Below are positions 16,585 to 24,300 of a DNA stretch of 54,978 nucleotides, in pieces. The position numbers were made by a program, and so were the translations under genes. The notes under the pieces are model-generated. The model was not told the origin of the DNA. It ran no database searches and saw only the letters and a list, made by a program, of their open reading frames with translations. Source of the stretch: an uncultured Muribaculaceae bacterium. GTDB taxonomy: Bacteria > Bacteroidota > Bacteroidia > Bacteroidales > Muribaculaceae. The stretch is from NCBI GenBank assembly GCA_910578385.1, contig CAJTQV010000020.1:1-54978 (forward strand), written 5' to 3'. The stretch's first letter is position 1; each line of letters opens with the position of its first letter.

Positions 16585-16645
16585 AAAAAATCCGGTTTCG
16601 CAAAGAATAAAGTGTGTTAAAATTTTTCGGAAACCGGGATTTTTT
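16585..16645. terminator. Hairpin with A- and T-rich flanks upstream of tRNA-Thr
   Basis: AAAAAATCCGGTTTC (16,585-16,599) pairs with GAAACCGGGATTTTTT (16,630-16,645) with one bulge and a 30-nt loop. It may end transcription coming from the left, or be part of the tRNA promoter region. No gene is seen in 16,444-16,584. Confidence 0.45.
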
Positions 16646-16647
16646 AT

Positions 16648-16655
16648 TAACTTTG
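16648..16655 (+). promoter_or_regulatory. -7 box TAACTTTG upstream of tRNA-Thr
   Basis: Full TAnnTTTG match 54 bp before the tRNA. A -33 TTG is not evident. Confidence 0.5.
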
Positions 16656-16708
16656 CCATTGCAAATGCGGGCATGGTGTCAGGTTTTTTTGTGCTCGTGT
16701 TTGCATCA

Positions 16709-16781
16709 GCCGCAATAGCTCAGTTGGTAGAGCATTTCATTCGTAACGAAAAGGTCGTGGGTTCGAGTCCCACTCGCGGCT
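16709..16781 (+). tRNA. tRNA-Thr (anticodon CGT)
   Basis: Cloverleaf: acceptor GCCGCAA with TCGCGGC, D stem GCTC/GAGC, anticodon stem TTTCA/CGAAA with loop TTCGTAA (anticodon CGT), T arm GTGGG TTCGAGT CCCAC. Two A-C oppositions are visible, at 6-67 in the acceptor stem and 31-39 closing the anticodon loop. The CCA end is not encoded. Confidence 0.94.
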
Positions 16782-16786
16782 CTCAC

Positions 16787-16817
16787 GAGGGCGACAGGCT
16801 TCCTGTCGCCCTCTTTT
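16787..16817 (+). terminator. Intrinsic terminator of tRNA-Thr
   Basis: A perfect 12-bp stem, GAGGGCGACAGG and CCTGTCGCCCTC, with a 3-nt loop (CTT), followed by TTTT. It starts 6 nt after the tRNA. Confidence 0.92.
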
Positions 16818-16901
16818 CATATTAAGCGGAAAGGAATCGGGGCAAGCGCAATCAGCCGCCACCAACGGTTCTTAATACATAAGTGTAAACGAGCAATCAT
16901 T

Positions 16902-18722
16902 ATGGTAAGTTATCTACAGATCGAGAAGCTGACCAAGTCGTTCGGCGACAGGGTGCTGTTTGAGGACGTGACTTTCGGCGTGTACGAGGGTGACAAGATT
17001 GGCATCGTGGCCCGCAACGGCGACGGCAAAACAACTTTTCTCAACATATTGACCGGGCGCGAGGATTACGACTCGGGCAACGTGGTGTACCGCAACGGCC
17101 TCCGCGTGGGCTATCTGGAACAGCTGCCTCCCATGCCTCCTGGCATGACAGCGGTGGAATATGCCACCCCCGAAGCCGCTCCGGGCGAAGAGGAGCACTG
17201 GAACGGCCCAGACCTCGCACGACAGATGCTGACCCAGTTCAAGATAACCGACCCTGACATGCCGCTGGAGAATCTGTCGGGTGGCCAGGCCAAGCGCGTG
17301 GCCCTCGCCCGCGTGCTGCTCACAAAGCCCGACATGCTCATTCTCGACGAGCCGACCAACCACCTCGACATCGACATGATCGAGTGGCTGGAGAATTACC
17401 TGTCGCGCCAGCGTGTCACCCTGCTCATGGTGACCCACGACCGTTACTTTCTCGACAAGGTGTGTACGCGCATAATCGAGATTGACCGCCGACAGCTATA
17501 TTCCTACGAGGGCAACTATGACTATTACCTGCGCCGCCGCGACGAGCGCATGGAAGCGATGAGCGCCGAACTCGCCAAGGTGAAGAATCTGCTGCGGACC
17601 GAACTCGAATGGATGCGGCGCCAGCCGCAGGCGCGCGGCTCTAAGGCGAAGTACCGCATAGACAATTTCCATCAGCTCGAGGACAAGAGCCGCGTGAACC
17701 TCTCCTCGCGCGATGTCGCCCTGGAGGTGAAGTCGAGCTACATCGGCTCGAAGATTTTCGATGCGAGGCATATCGCCAAGGCTTTCGGCGACAAGGTGAT
17801 TCTCCGCGACTGGAACTATACCTTCGCCCGCTATGAGAAGGTCGGCATAGTCGGCGACAACGGCGCGGGCAAATCGACATTCATCAAGCTGCTGCTCGGC
17901 CTGATGCAGCCTGACTCGGGCAGCTTCGACATCGGCCAGACTGTCCGCTGGGGCTATTACAGCCAGGAGGGCATGACCGGATTTGACGAGTCGAAGAAGG
18001 TTATCGATGCCGTGCGTGAGATTGCCGAAGTGGTGCGCATAGATGAAAAGACAACCCTCACAGCGTCGGCTTTCCTCTCGAAGTTCCTGTTCACGCCCGA
18101 GACCCAGCAGAAGTATATTGCCAAACTCAGTGGCGGTGAGCGCCGCCGTCTTTATCTGGCCACGGTGCTGATGAAGAGCCCGAATTTCCTGGTACTCGAC
18201 GAGCCGACAAACGACCTCGACATCATGACTCTCGCCGTGCTTGAGGATTATCTGGTGAATTTCAAGGGTTGCGTGATTGTGGTGAGCCACGACCGCTTCT
18301 TCCTCGACCGGATCGTGGACCATCTGTTTGTCTTCAAGGGTGACGGCGAGGTGCGCGACTTCCCGGGCGACTATTCCACCTACCGTCATTGCGTGGCCAT
18401 GGAGGAGAAGGAGCGCAAGGCGGCAGCAGCCAGCGAGGCGGCAAAGGCTCCGGCAGCGCAGGCGGCCGACACCACATCCAACACGTGGCGCAAGAAGGAG
18501 GATAAGCGCAAGCTGTCGTTCAAGGAGAAGCGCGAGATGGAGGAACTGGAGAAAAAGATTGAGGAACTTACGGCAGAGCGCACAAAATTAGAGAGCGACC
18601 TATCATCGGGCACTCTCGACAATGACGCCATCGTGGCGGCCGGCAACCGCATAGGCGAGGTAATCTCCCAACTCGACGAAGCCGAACTCCGCTACCTCGA
18701 ACTCCTCGAAATCGAAGGCTAA
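16902..18722 (+). CDS. ABC-F ATPase, Uup-like
   Basis: A 606-aa soluble protein with two ABC domains and no membrane segment. NBD1 has Walker A ARNGDGKTTF (first Gly replaced by Ala), signature LSGGQAKRVALARVLL and Walker B MLILDEPTNHLD. NBD2 has GDNGAGKSTF, LSGGERRRLYLATVLM and LVLDEPTNDLD. The interdomain linker (ELEWMRRQPQARGSKAKYRIDNF) and the C-terminal coiled coil (KLSFKEKREMEELEKKIEELT onward) fit the Uup branch, whose members act on DNA and ribosome-related functions. Single gene after tRNA-Thr. Confidence 0.9.
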   Translation: MVSYLQIEKLTKSFGDRVLFEDVTFGVYEGDKIGIVARNGDGKTTFLNILTGREDYDSGNVVYRNGLRVGYLEQLPPMPPGMTAVEYATPEAAPGEEEHWNGPDLARQMLTQFKITDPDMPLENLSGGQAKRVALARVLLTKPDMLILDEPTNHLDIDMIEWLENYLSRQRVTLLMVTHDRYFLDKVCTRIIEIDRRQLYSYEGNYDYYLRRRDERMEAMSAELAKVKNLLRTELEWMRRQPQARGSKAKYRIDNFHQLEDKSRVNLSSRDVALEVKSSYIGSKIFDARHIAKAFGDKVILRDWNYTFARYEKVGIVGDNGAGKSTFIKLLLGLMQPDSGSFDIGQTVRWGYYSQEGMTGFDESKKVIDAVREIAEVVRIDEKTTLTASAFLSKFLFTPETQQKYIAKLSGGERRRLYLATVLMKSPNFLVLDEPTNDLDIMTLAVLEDYLVNFKGCVIVVSHDRFFLDRIVDHLFVFKGDGEVRDFPGDYSTYRHCVAMEEKERKAAAASEAAKAPAAQAADTTSNTWRKKEDKRKLSFKEKREMEELEKKIEELTAERTKLESDLSSGTLDNDAIVAAGNRIGEVISQLDEAELRYLELLEIEG

Positions 18723-18744
18723 GCCCCGTCGGATTGAAAGAAGA

Positions 18745-18767
18745 ACCGGTCACAAATTGTGACCGGT
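18745..18767. terminator. Perfect hairpin between convergent genes
   Basis: ACCGGTCACAA, A, TTGTGACCGGT: an 11-bp perfect inverted repeat centred between the Uup-like gene (+) and the Dabb gene (-). Flanking T-tracts are weak on both strands, so termination efficiency is uncertain. Confidence 0.65.
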
Positions 18768-18773
18768 CCATAA

Positions 18774-19067
18774 TTAGAATTCGTAGTCGACGCAGGCGCG
18801 GGAGTCCTTGTGGCCGGCGAGAAGGCCGGCGGCGGCGACGTGAGCCGGGTGCTTGGCGTAGGTCTCGACATCGGCCATGGTGGGCACGACGGCGGTCAGT
18901 ACTACGTCCCAGTCTTCGGCGGGATTCGCGTTGAGTCCTACTTCCATCGACTCAAGTACATCTATCTGTGCGGGGAGGGCGAGAAGGGCATCGGCAAACC
19001 GACGGGCCACCTCGCGACGCTCTTCGGCTGTGCCGCTGAGCTTGAATGTCACTATATGCTTTACCAT
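18774..19067 (-). CDS. Dabb-family (stress-responsive alpha-beta barrel) protein
   Basis: A 97-aa single-domain protein. The N-terminal MVKHIVTFKL, central GLNANPAEDWDVVLTAVVPTMADVETYAKHPAHVAA and C-terminal DYEF are the Dabb/ferredoxin-like pattern. Such proteins form small dimeric barrels. The biochemical role is unknown. Its 5' edge abuts a TTTTAGG repeat. Confidence 0.86.
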   Translation of the reverse strand: MVKHIVTFKLSGTAEERREVARRFADALLALPAQIDVLESMEVGLNANPAEDWDVVLTAVVPTMADVETYAKHPAHVAAAGLLAGHKDSRACVDYEF

Positions 19068-19070
19068 GTC

Positions 19071-19094
19071 AGGTTTTAGGTTTTAGGTTTTAGA
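19071..19094. repeat. Dispersed TTTTAGG repeat, copy 4
   Basis: AGGTTTTAGGTTTTAGGTTT repeated, 4 bp upstream of the Dabb start codon. It is the same family as the repeat at 1978-2022. Confidence 0.65.
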
Positions 19095-19105
19095 CCTGGG
19101 AAATA

Positions 19106-19153
19106 AAACGGAGCTGAAATTTATCTGACCGGCAGATAATTTCAGCTCCGTTT
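19106..19153 (-). terminator. Intrinsic terminator of panC-panD-ffh-ABC-F
   Basis: Arms AAACGGAGCTGAAATT (19,106-19,121) and AATTTCAGCTCCGTTT (19,138-19,153) form a long stem that continues into ATCTG/CAGAT. It is followed on the minus strand by TTTTATTT and lies 8 bp past the stop of the ABC-F gene. Confidence 0.87.
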
Positions 19154-19160
19154 CTATTTT

Positions 19161-20786
19161 TTAATTCTTGGGAGCGGGATAGAGGCGTTCGCGGGCTGCA
19201 GCTACCTTCTCGTCCTCCACGTAGTCGTCGTAGTCCATCATCTTGTCGATGATGCCGCCGGGCGTAAGCTCGATTATGCGGTTGCAGATGGTCTGGATGA
19301 ACTCGTGGTCGTGGCTCGACATCAGGATCACACCCTTGAAGTTCTGGAGCGTGTTGTTGAACGCCTGGATTGACTCAAGGTCGAGGTGGTTGGTCGGCGA
19401 GTCGAGAACCATGGTGTTGGCGTCGGCGAGCATCATGCGGGCAATCATGCAGCGTATCTTCTCACCTCCGGAGAGCACCGAGGCTTTTTTAAGCACCTCC
19501 TCGCCGCTGAAGAGCATCTTGCCGAGGAAGCCTTTGAGGTAGATTTCCGATGAATCGGAGCTGTACTGGCAGAGCCAGTCAACAAGGTTGAGGTCCGTAT
19601 CGAAGAACTCGCTGTTGTCGAGCGGCAGATAGGCGGTTGTGATGGTCTGTCCCCATTCATAGTCGCCGGCATCAGCCTTGCGGTTGCCCATGATAATCTC
19701 GAACAGGGCGGTCATGGCACGCGGGTCGCGGCTCAGGAAAGCCACCTTGTCGCCCTTCTCGATCTGGAAGTTCACATCGTCGAAAAGCACCTCGCCATCG
19801 ACCGATGCCTTCAGGCCCTTGACCTCAAGGATCTTGTTGCCGACCTCGCGGTTAGGGGTGAAGATAATGCCCGGGTAACGGCGCGATGAGGGCTGGATTT
19901 CCTCGACGTTGAGCTTCTCAAGCATCTTCTTGCGGCTGGTGGTCTGTTTGGACTTGGCCACGTTGGCCGAGAAACGCTGTATGAACTCCATAAGCTCCTT
20001 CCGCTTCTCCTCGGCCTTCTTGTTGGCGGCCTGCTGCTGACGGAGAGCGAGCTGCGACGACTGGTACCAGAAGTCGTAGTTGCCGGCGAAGATCGAGATC
20101 TTGTTGAAGTCGATGTCGAGCGTGTGGGTGCTGACAGCATTGAGGAAGTGGCGGTCGTGGCTCACGACAAGCACCGTGTTCTCGAAGTTGGCGAGGTAGT
20201 TCTCCAGCCATGCCACGGTCTCAAGGTCGAGGTCGTTGGTTGGCTCGTCGAGAAGCAGGTTGTCGGGGTTGCCGAAGAGTGCCTTGGCGAGCAGCACGCG
20301 CACTTTCTCGTTGGCGCTCATGTCTTTCATGAGCATGTAGTGGCGGTCTTCCTTAATGCCGAGGCCACTGAGCAGGGCTGCAGCGTCGCTCTCGGCATTC
20401 CAGCCCTCAAGCTCGGCGAATTTCTCCTCAAGCTCGGCGGCCACGATGCCGTCCTCGTCGGAGAAATCAGGCTTCGCGTAGATTGCATCCTTGCGCTGCA
20501 TGATGTCCCAGAGCACTGTATGGCCGCGGAGCACGGTCTCTATCACGGTACACTCGTCGAACTCGAAGTGGTCCTGCGAGAGGACGGAAAGGCGTTCGCC
20601 CGGTCCGAATGTCACGGTGCCGTGTGTCGGGGAGAGCTCTCCCGACAATATTTTCATCAGTGTCGATTTTCCGGCACCGTTGGCACCGATTATGCCGTAA
20701 CAGTTGCCATGGTTGAACGTGAGGTTCACGTCCTGGAAGAGCACGCGCTTGCCGAACTGCATGCTCAGATTGTTTACCTGTATCAC
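19161..20786 (-). CDS. ABC-F ATPase, YbiT-like, with degenerate second ATP site
   Basis: A 541-aa two-NBD soluble protein. NBD1 has an intact Walker A (GANGAGKSTL) and Walker B (NLLLDEPTNDLD), but its signature is MSANEKVRV instead of LSGGE, as in E. coli YbiT. NBD2 keeps the signature LSGGEKIRC, but its Walker A position reads LSRDPRAMTALFEI without the GxGK[ST] core, and Walker B is VLDSPTNHLD, with Ser in place of the catalytic Glu. Only one composite ATP site therefore looks functional. The linker region FSANVAKSKQTTSRKKMLEKL is YbiT-like. It is the last gene after ffh (30-bp gap). Confidence 0.9.
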   Translation of the reverse strand: MIQVNNLSMQFGKRVLFQDVNLTFNHGNCYGIIGANGAGKSTLMKILSGELSPTHGTVTFGPGERLSVLSQDHFEFDECTVIETVLRGHTVLWDIMQRKDAIYAKPDFSDEDGIVAAELEEKFAELEGWNAESDAAALLSGLGIKEDRHYMLMKDMSANEKVRVLLAKALFGNPDNLLLDEPTNDLDLETVAWLENYLANFENTVLVVSHDRHFLNAVSTHTLDIDFNKISIFAGNYDFWYQSSQLALRQQQAANKKAEEKRKELMEFIQRFSANVAKSKQTTSRKKMLEKLNVEEIQPSSRRYPGIIFTPNREVGNKILEVKGLKASVDGEVLFDDVNFQIEKGDKVAFLSRDPRAMTALFEIIMGNRKADAGDYEWGQTITTAYLPLDNSEFFDTDLNLVDWLCQYSSDSSEIYLKGFLGKMLFSGEEVLKKASVLSGGEKIRCMIARMMLADANTMVLDSPTNHLDLESIQAFNNTLQNFKGVILMSSHDHEFIQTICNRIIELTPGGIIDKMMDYDDYVEDEKVAAARERLYPAPKN

Positions 20787-20816
20787 TTTTCTTAGTCGGT
20801 AATTATAATGTTAGTA

Positions 20817-22160
20817 TCAGCGGCGGAACTTCGGGTTCTGGCGCATCTGCTTCATCATCTTCATGGGGTTCTTCATGTTCGAGGCCATGTGCATCATCTT
20901 TCGGGTGTCCTCGAACTGCTTGAGAAGGCGGTTCACCTCCTGGAGCGATGTTCCGGAACCTTTCGCTATGCGCTGACGGCGTGTGCCCTTGATGATGTCG
21001 GGGTTGTGACGCTCATAGGGGGTCATGGAGTTGATGATGGCCTCTATGCCCTTGAATGCGTTGTCGTCGATGTCGATGTCCTGGATGGCCTTGCCCACAC
21101 CGGGAATCATCGAGGCGAGATCCTTGATGTTACCCATCTTCTTGATCTGCTGGATCTGGTGCATGAAGTCCTCGAAATCGAACTTGTTCTTCTTCAGTTT
21201 CTCCTGAAGACGCTCGGCCTCTTTCTGGTCGTAGACCTCCTGGGCACGCTTGGCGAGCTCGACGATGTCACCCATGCCGAGAATTCGGTTGGCCATACCC
21301 TCGGGGTTGAATTCCTGAAGGTCCTCAAGTTTCTCACCTGTTCCGACATATTTGATGGGCTTCTTGACAACGGCGCGGATCGAGAGGGCGGCACCGCCAC
21401 GGGTATCGCCGTCGAGCTTGGTGAGCACCACGCCGTCGAAGTCGATGCGGTCGTTGAATGCCTTGGCGGTGTTGACGGCGTCCTGACCGGTCATGGAGTC
21501 AACCACGAAGAGTGTCTCCTGCGGGTTAATGGCGTTCTTGATGCGCTCGATCTCGTCCATCATCTCCTCGTCTACGGCGAGGCGGCCGGCGGTATCGACA
21601 ACCACGAGGTCATAGTTGTTCTGACGGGCGTGGTCAATTGCGTTGAGTGCGATCTGGACCGGGTTGCGGCTCTCCTCCTCGGTGTACACAGGCACCCCGA
21701 TGCTCTCGGCGAGGACACGGAGCTGCTCGCGTGCGGCGGGACGGTAGACGTCGGCACCGACCAGCAGAGGACGTTTGCCCTTGGTCGATTTCAGCTTCTT
21801 GGCGAGTTTGCCGGCGAATGTGGTCTTACCCGCACCCTGGAGACCGGCCATGAGAATCACCGCCGGCTTGCCCTCGGTGTTGAGGGGTGCCGCATCGCCG
21901 CCCATGAGTTCGGCGAGTTCGTCATGCACAATCTTGACCATCAGCTCCTTCGGCTTCAGGGCGTTGATTACGTTCTGTCCGAGAGCCTTTTGCTTGACAG
22001 TGTCGGTGAAAGTCTTGGCGACCTTATAGTTGACATCGGCGTCAAGAAGTGCGCGTCGCACATCCTTGAGGGTCTCGGCTATATTGATCTCGGTGATTCT
22101 TCCCTCACCTTTGAGAATTTTGAAAGAGCGTTCAAGCCGCTCGGATAGGTTCTTAAACAT
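20817..22160 (-). CDS. ffh: Signal recognition particle protein Ffh (SRP54)
   Basis: GTPase that binds signal sequences on ribosomes and delivers them to FtsY. N domain first, then the G domain with GLQGAGKTTFAGKLA, VGADVYRPAAREQL, VVDTAGRLAVDEEMM and TKLDGDTRGGAALS. The C-terminal Met-rich M domain (MGNIKDLASMIPG, TRRQRIAKGSGTSLQEVNRLLKQF, MKNPMKMMKQMRQNP) binds SRP RNA and signal peptides. At 447 aa it is full length. It is located between panD and the YbiT-like gene. Confidence 0.97.
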   Translation of the reverse strand: MFKNLSERLERSFKILKGEGRITEINIAETLKDVRRALLDADVNYKVAKTFTDTVKQKALGQNVINALKPKELMVKIVHDELAELMGGDAAPLNTEGKPAVILMAGLQGAGKTTFAGKLAKKLKSTKGKRPLLVGADVYRPAAREQLRVLAESIGVPVYTEEESRNPVQIALNAIDHARQNNYDLVVVDTAGRLAVDEEMMDEIERIKNAINPQETLFVVDSMTGQDAVNTAKAFNDRIDFDGVVLTKLDGDTRGGAALSIRAVVKKPIKYVGTGEKLEDLQEFNPEGMANRILGMGDIVELAKRAQEVYDQKEAERLQEKLKKNKFDFEDFMHQIQQIKKMGNIKDLASMIPGVGKAIQDIDIDDNAFKGIEAIINSMTPYERHNPDIIKGTRRQRIAKGSGTSLQEVNRLLKQFEDTRKMMHMASNMKNPMKMMKQMRQNPKFRR

Positions 22161-22199
22161 GGCGCGTTGATTCGGGATTTATTCGCGTTTGATTCTGAA

Positions 22200-22553
22200 T
22201 TATTTAGTGAGTCGGTTGGTGCGGGTGTCGGGAAACACCACCACGGGACGCATTTCGCGGGCCTCTTCGGGTGTGACCAGGGCGTAGGTCATGATGATCA
22301 CCACGTCGCCGGGCTGGGCCTTGCGGGCGGCCGCTCCGTTCAGGCAGATCACGCCCGATCCGGGTTCTCCCTCTATGACGTAGGTGTCGAAACGCTCGCC
22401 ATTGTTGTTGTTGACAATCCACACACGCTGGCCGGGAAGTATCTCGGCGGCACGGAGAAGTTCGGCGTCGATTGTGATGCTACCCACATAGTTGAGATTC
22501 GCCTCGGTCACTGTGACGCGGTGAATCTTCGATTTCATCATTTCTATAAGCAT
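22200..22553 (-). CDS. panD: Aspartate 1-decarboxylase precursor
   Basis: Makes beta-alanine for pantothenate. The 117-aa proenzyme cleaves itself between Gly and Ser in NYVGSITID, and the Ser becomes the pyruvoyl group. IHRVTVTEANLNYVGS, NNNNGERFDTYVIEG, GAAARKAQPGDVVIIMTYA and the end region match PanD. The ATG at 22,553 aligns with the usual N-terminus; a GTG two codons upstream is possible. It follows panC by 56 bp, so the two steps of pantothenate synthesis are together. Confidence 0.95.
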   Translation of the reverse strand: MLIEMMKSKIHRVTVTEANLNYVGSITIDAELLRAAEILPGQRVWIVNNNNGERFDTYVIEGEPGSGVICLNGAAARKAQPGDVVIIMTYALVTPEEAREMRPVVVFPDTRTNRLTK

Positions 22554-22609
22554 GTCCACTTATTTTGCGCGTCGCGGCAGCACCCGGACAGGCACCGCCG
22601 TGATGCCTG

Positions 22610-23473
22610 TCAAATGTTCTTTTTGTAGCAGATGTTGTCTATCAGGCGCACCTTGCCGCAGTAAACGGTGATGCAACCCACCACCCAGGGAGACTCCTCC
22701 CATTCCTCAAGGGGAAGGAGCGTGCGGCCATCCACAATCTCGAAGTATTCCACCTCCATCTGCGGCACGGCGTTGATGCGCTCCACCACGGTGTCGTGGG
22801 TGGCGCGGATGGAATGTGAGCGGGAGTACTCGACCGAGTCGGCGAGGGCGCGGTGAATCTCGGGTGCGAGGTGCCGCTGCTCGGGCGTGAGGAGCGCGTT
22901 GCGGCTCGACAGGGCGAGGCCGTCGTCAGCACGGCGTATCGGACAGGGCACTATCTCCACGTCGATACCCTCGGTCTCGACCATGTTGCGTATCACGGCA
23001 ATCTGCTGGAAGTCTTTCTCGCCGAAGTATGCACGGGTCGGGCGCACTATGCGGAACAGGCGCGAAACGACCTCCGCTACTCCCTGGAAGTGTCCCGGAC
23101 GGAACTTGCCCTCCATGACCACTGCGGCCATGCCGAGTGCGAACTCATGACGCTCGCGGCCCTCGACTCCGCCGGGATACATCTCCTCGACCGAAGGGGC
23201 GAAGGCGACCGACACTCCGGCCTTGGCCAGAAGGCGGAAGTCCGATTCCTCGTCGCGCGGATACGTGGCGAGGTCGGTGGGGTTATTGAATTGGGTAGGA
23301 TTGACAAACACGCTTGTCACGGTGATGTCGTTCTCGCTCACGGCGCGTTCCACGAGCGACAGATGTCCCTCATGCAGGGCACCCATTGTGGGAACGAATC
23401 CGATGCTATGTCCTTTCTGCCGTTCGTTGGCGACAAATGTCTCCAGTTCGGCAACCGATCGTATAATCAGCAT
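22610..23473 (-). CDS. panC: Pantothenate synthetase (pantoate-beta-alanine ligase)
   Basis: Joins pantoate and beta-alanine using ATP. Motifs: VPTMGALHEGHLSLVERA (HxGH class), SVFVNPTQFNNPTDLATYPR, ARAYFGEKDFQQIAVIRNMV and GLALSSRNALLTPEQR. 287 aa is normal. First gene of panC-panD-ffh-ABC-F on the minus strand. Confidence 0.96.
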   Translation of the reverse strand: MLIIRSVAELETFVANERQKGHSIGFVPTMGALHEGHLSLVERAVSENDITVTSVFVNPTQFNNPTDLATYPRDEESDFRLLAKAGVSVAFAPSVEEMYPGGVEGRERHEFALGMAAVVMEGKFRPGHFQGVAEVVSRLFRIVRPTRAYFGEKDFQQIAVIRNMVETEGIDVEIVPCPIRRADDGLALSSRNALLTPEQRHLAPEIHRALADSVEYSRSHSIRATHDTVVERINAVPQMEVEYFEIVDGRTLLPLEEWEESPWVVGCITVYCGKVRLIDNICYKKNI

Positions 23474-23558
23474 TTCAGTCTATGTTGTGGTTCTCCGTCA
23501 CAACGGAGATTCATATTATGTTTCTATTGAGACTCTGAAGGAGAGACAAAATATCTCG

Positions 23559-23566
23559 CAAAATTA
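23559..23566 (-). promoter_or_regulatory. -7 box TAATTTTG upstream of panC
   Basis: Full TAnnTTTG match on the minus strand, 86 bp from the panC ATG. A TTTG lies only 12 nt upstream, shorter than the usual spacing, so confidence is limited. Confidence 0.4.
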
Positions 23567-23634
23567 CAATAAAATCGTCAAACATAATAATTTTTCACCA
23601 TAAAAGACTGAAATTCGGACTCAGAAAGCACTTT

Positions 23635-24192
23635 TCAGGAATTGTTGAGGGGCGTCATATGGTAGCCGAGTGATTTCAAGCCGACGGCCACACCGGCGAG
23701 ATAGAGCTGATGGAGGGCGGTCACGTAGACTCCGAAAGCCACCTCGGTACCGGGCTCGACTTTATCGTGCAGCAGGAGCGAGTAGACGCGTGCTGCGCAT
23801 TCGGAAACGAGGGTGGTGACTTTCTCTGCCTCCTCACCCTTGCAGCCGAGCACATCCTCGACGACGGCCTCATCCATGTTGTCGTAGCCCCGCATGTCCC
23901 GCAGCGCGGTGTAATAATCGGTCCGTGAGGAGTTTGCCTCCCAATCGGTATCCCAGTGCCATGCCATGGCCATTCCGACGAACATCATCCAGCCGAGCGA
24001 CACCACCGGATAGTCCTTGAACTCCCGCGCGCCGTCGGGCAGATAGCTGCGCGCGATTTCCGGCCATTTCTCCTCGACATCGGGACATTCCGGCAGATGT
24101 GCATCGACCGCTCCCTTACCTACCAGAAAGCCCATAAGGTCATTCCTCACACGCTCCCCAAACCCTTTCACCAATTCCTGAGTATTATCCAT
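23635..24192 (-). CDS. Conserved Bacteroidales protein of unknown function
   Basis: A 185-aa soluble protein with no recognised catalytic motif. KWPEIARSYLPDGAREFKDYPVVSLGWMMFVGMAMAWHWDTDWE is a distinctive Trp-rich core, and the C-terminal half is helical. No signal peptide if started at ATG 24,192 (MDNTQELVKGF). An in-frame start at 24,273 would add 27 residues of different character. No function can be assigned. Confidence 0.62.
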   Translation of the reverse strand: MDNTQELVKGFGERVRNDLMGFLVGKGAVDAHLPECPDVEEKWPEIARSYLPDGAREFKDYPVVSLGWMMFVGMAMAWHWDTDWEANSSRTDYYTALRDMRGYDNMDEAVVEDVLGCKGEEAEKVTTLVSECAARVYSLLLHDKVEPGTEVAFGVYVTALHQLYLAGVAVGLKSLGYHMTPLNNS

Positions 24193-24300
24193 AATCCAAT
24201 GTTTTATCCAAAATAAAGTAATAAAGTCCCTTCCAATATTACGCACACCAACCCCAATCAGTTTATACCGCAATCAAAGTTTTGTGGCCGGGGCCGGGAT

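Noticed and set aside
16902..18722. Antibiotic-resistance ABC-F
   Set aside because: The linker and the long C-terminal coiled coil fit housekeeping Uup-like proteins, and there is no mobile context.
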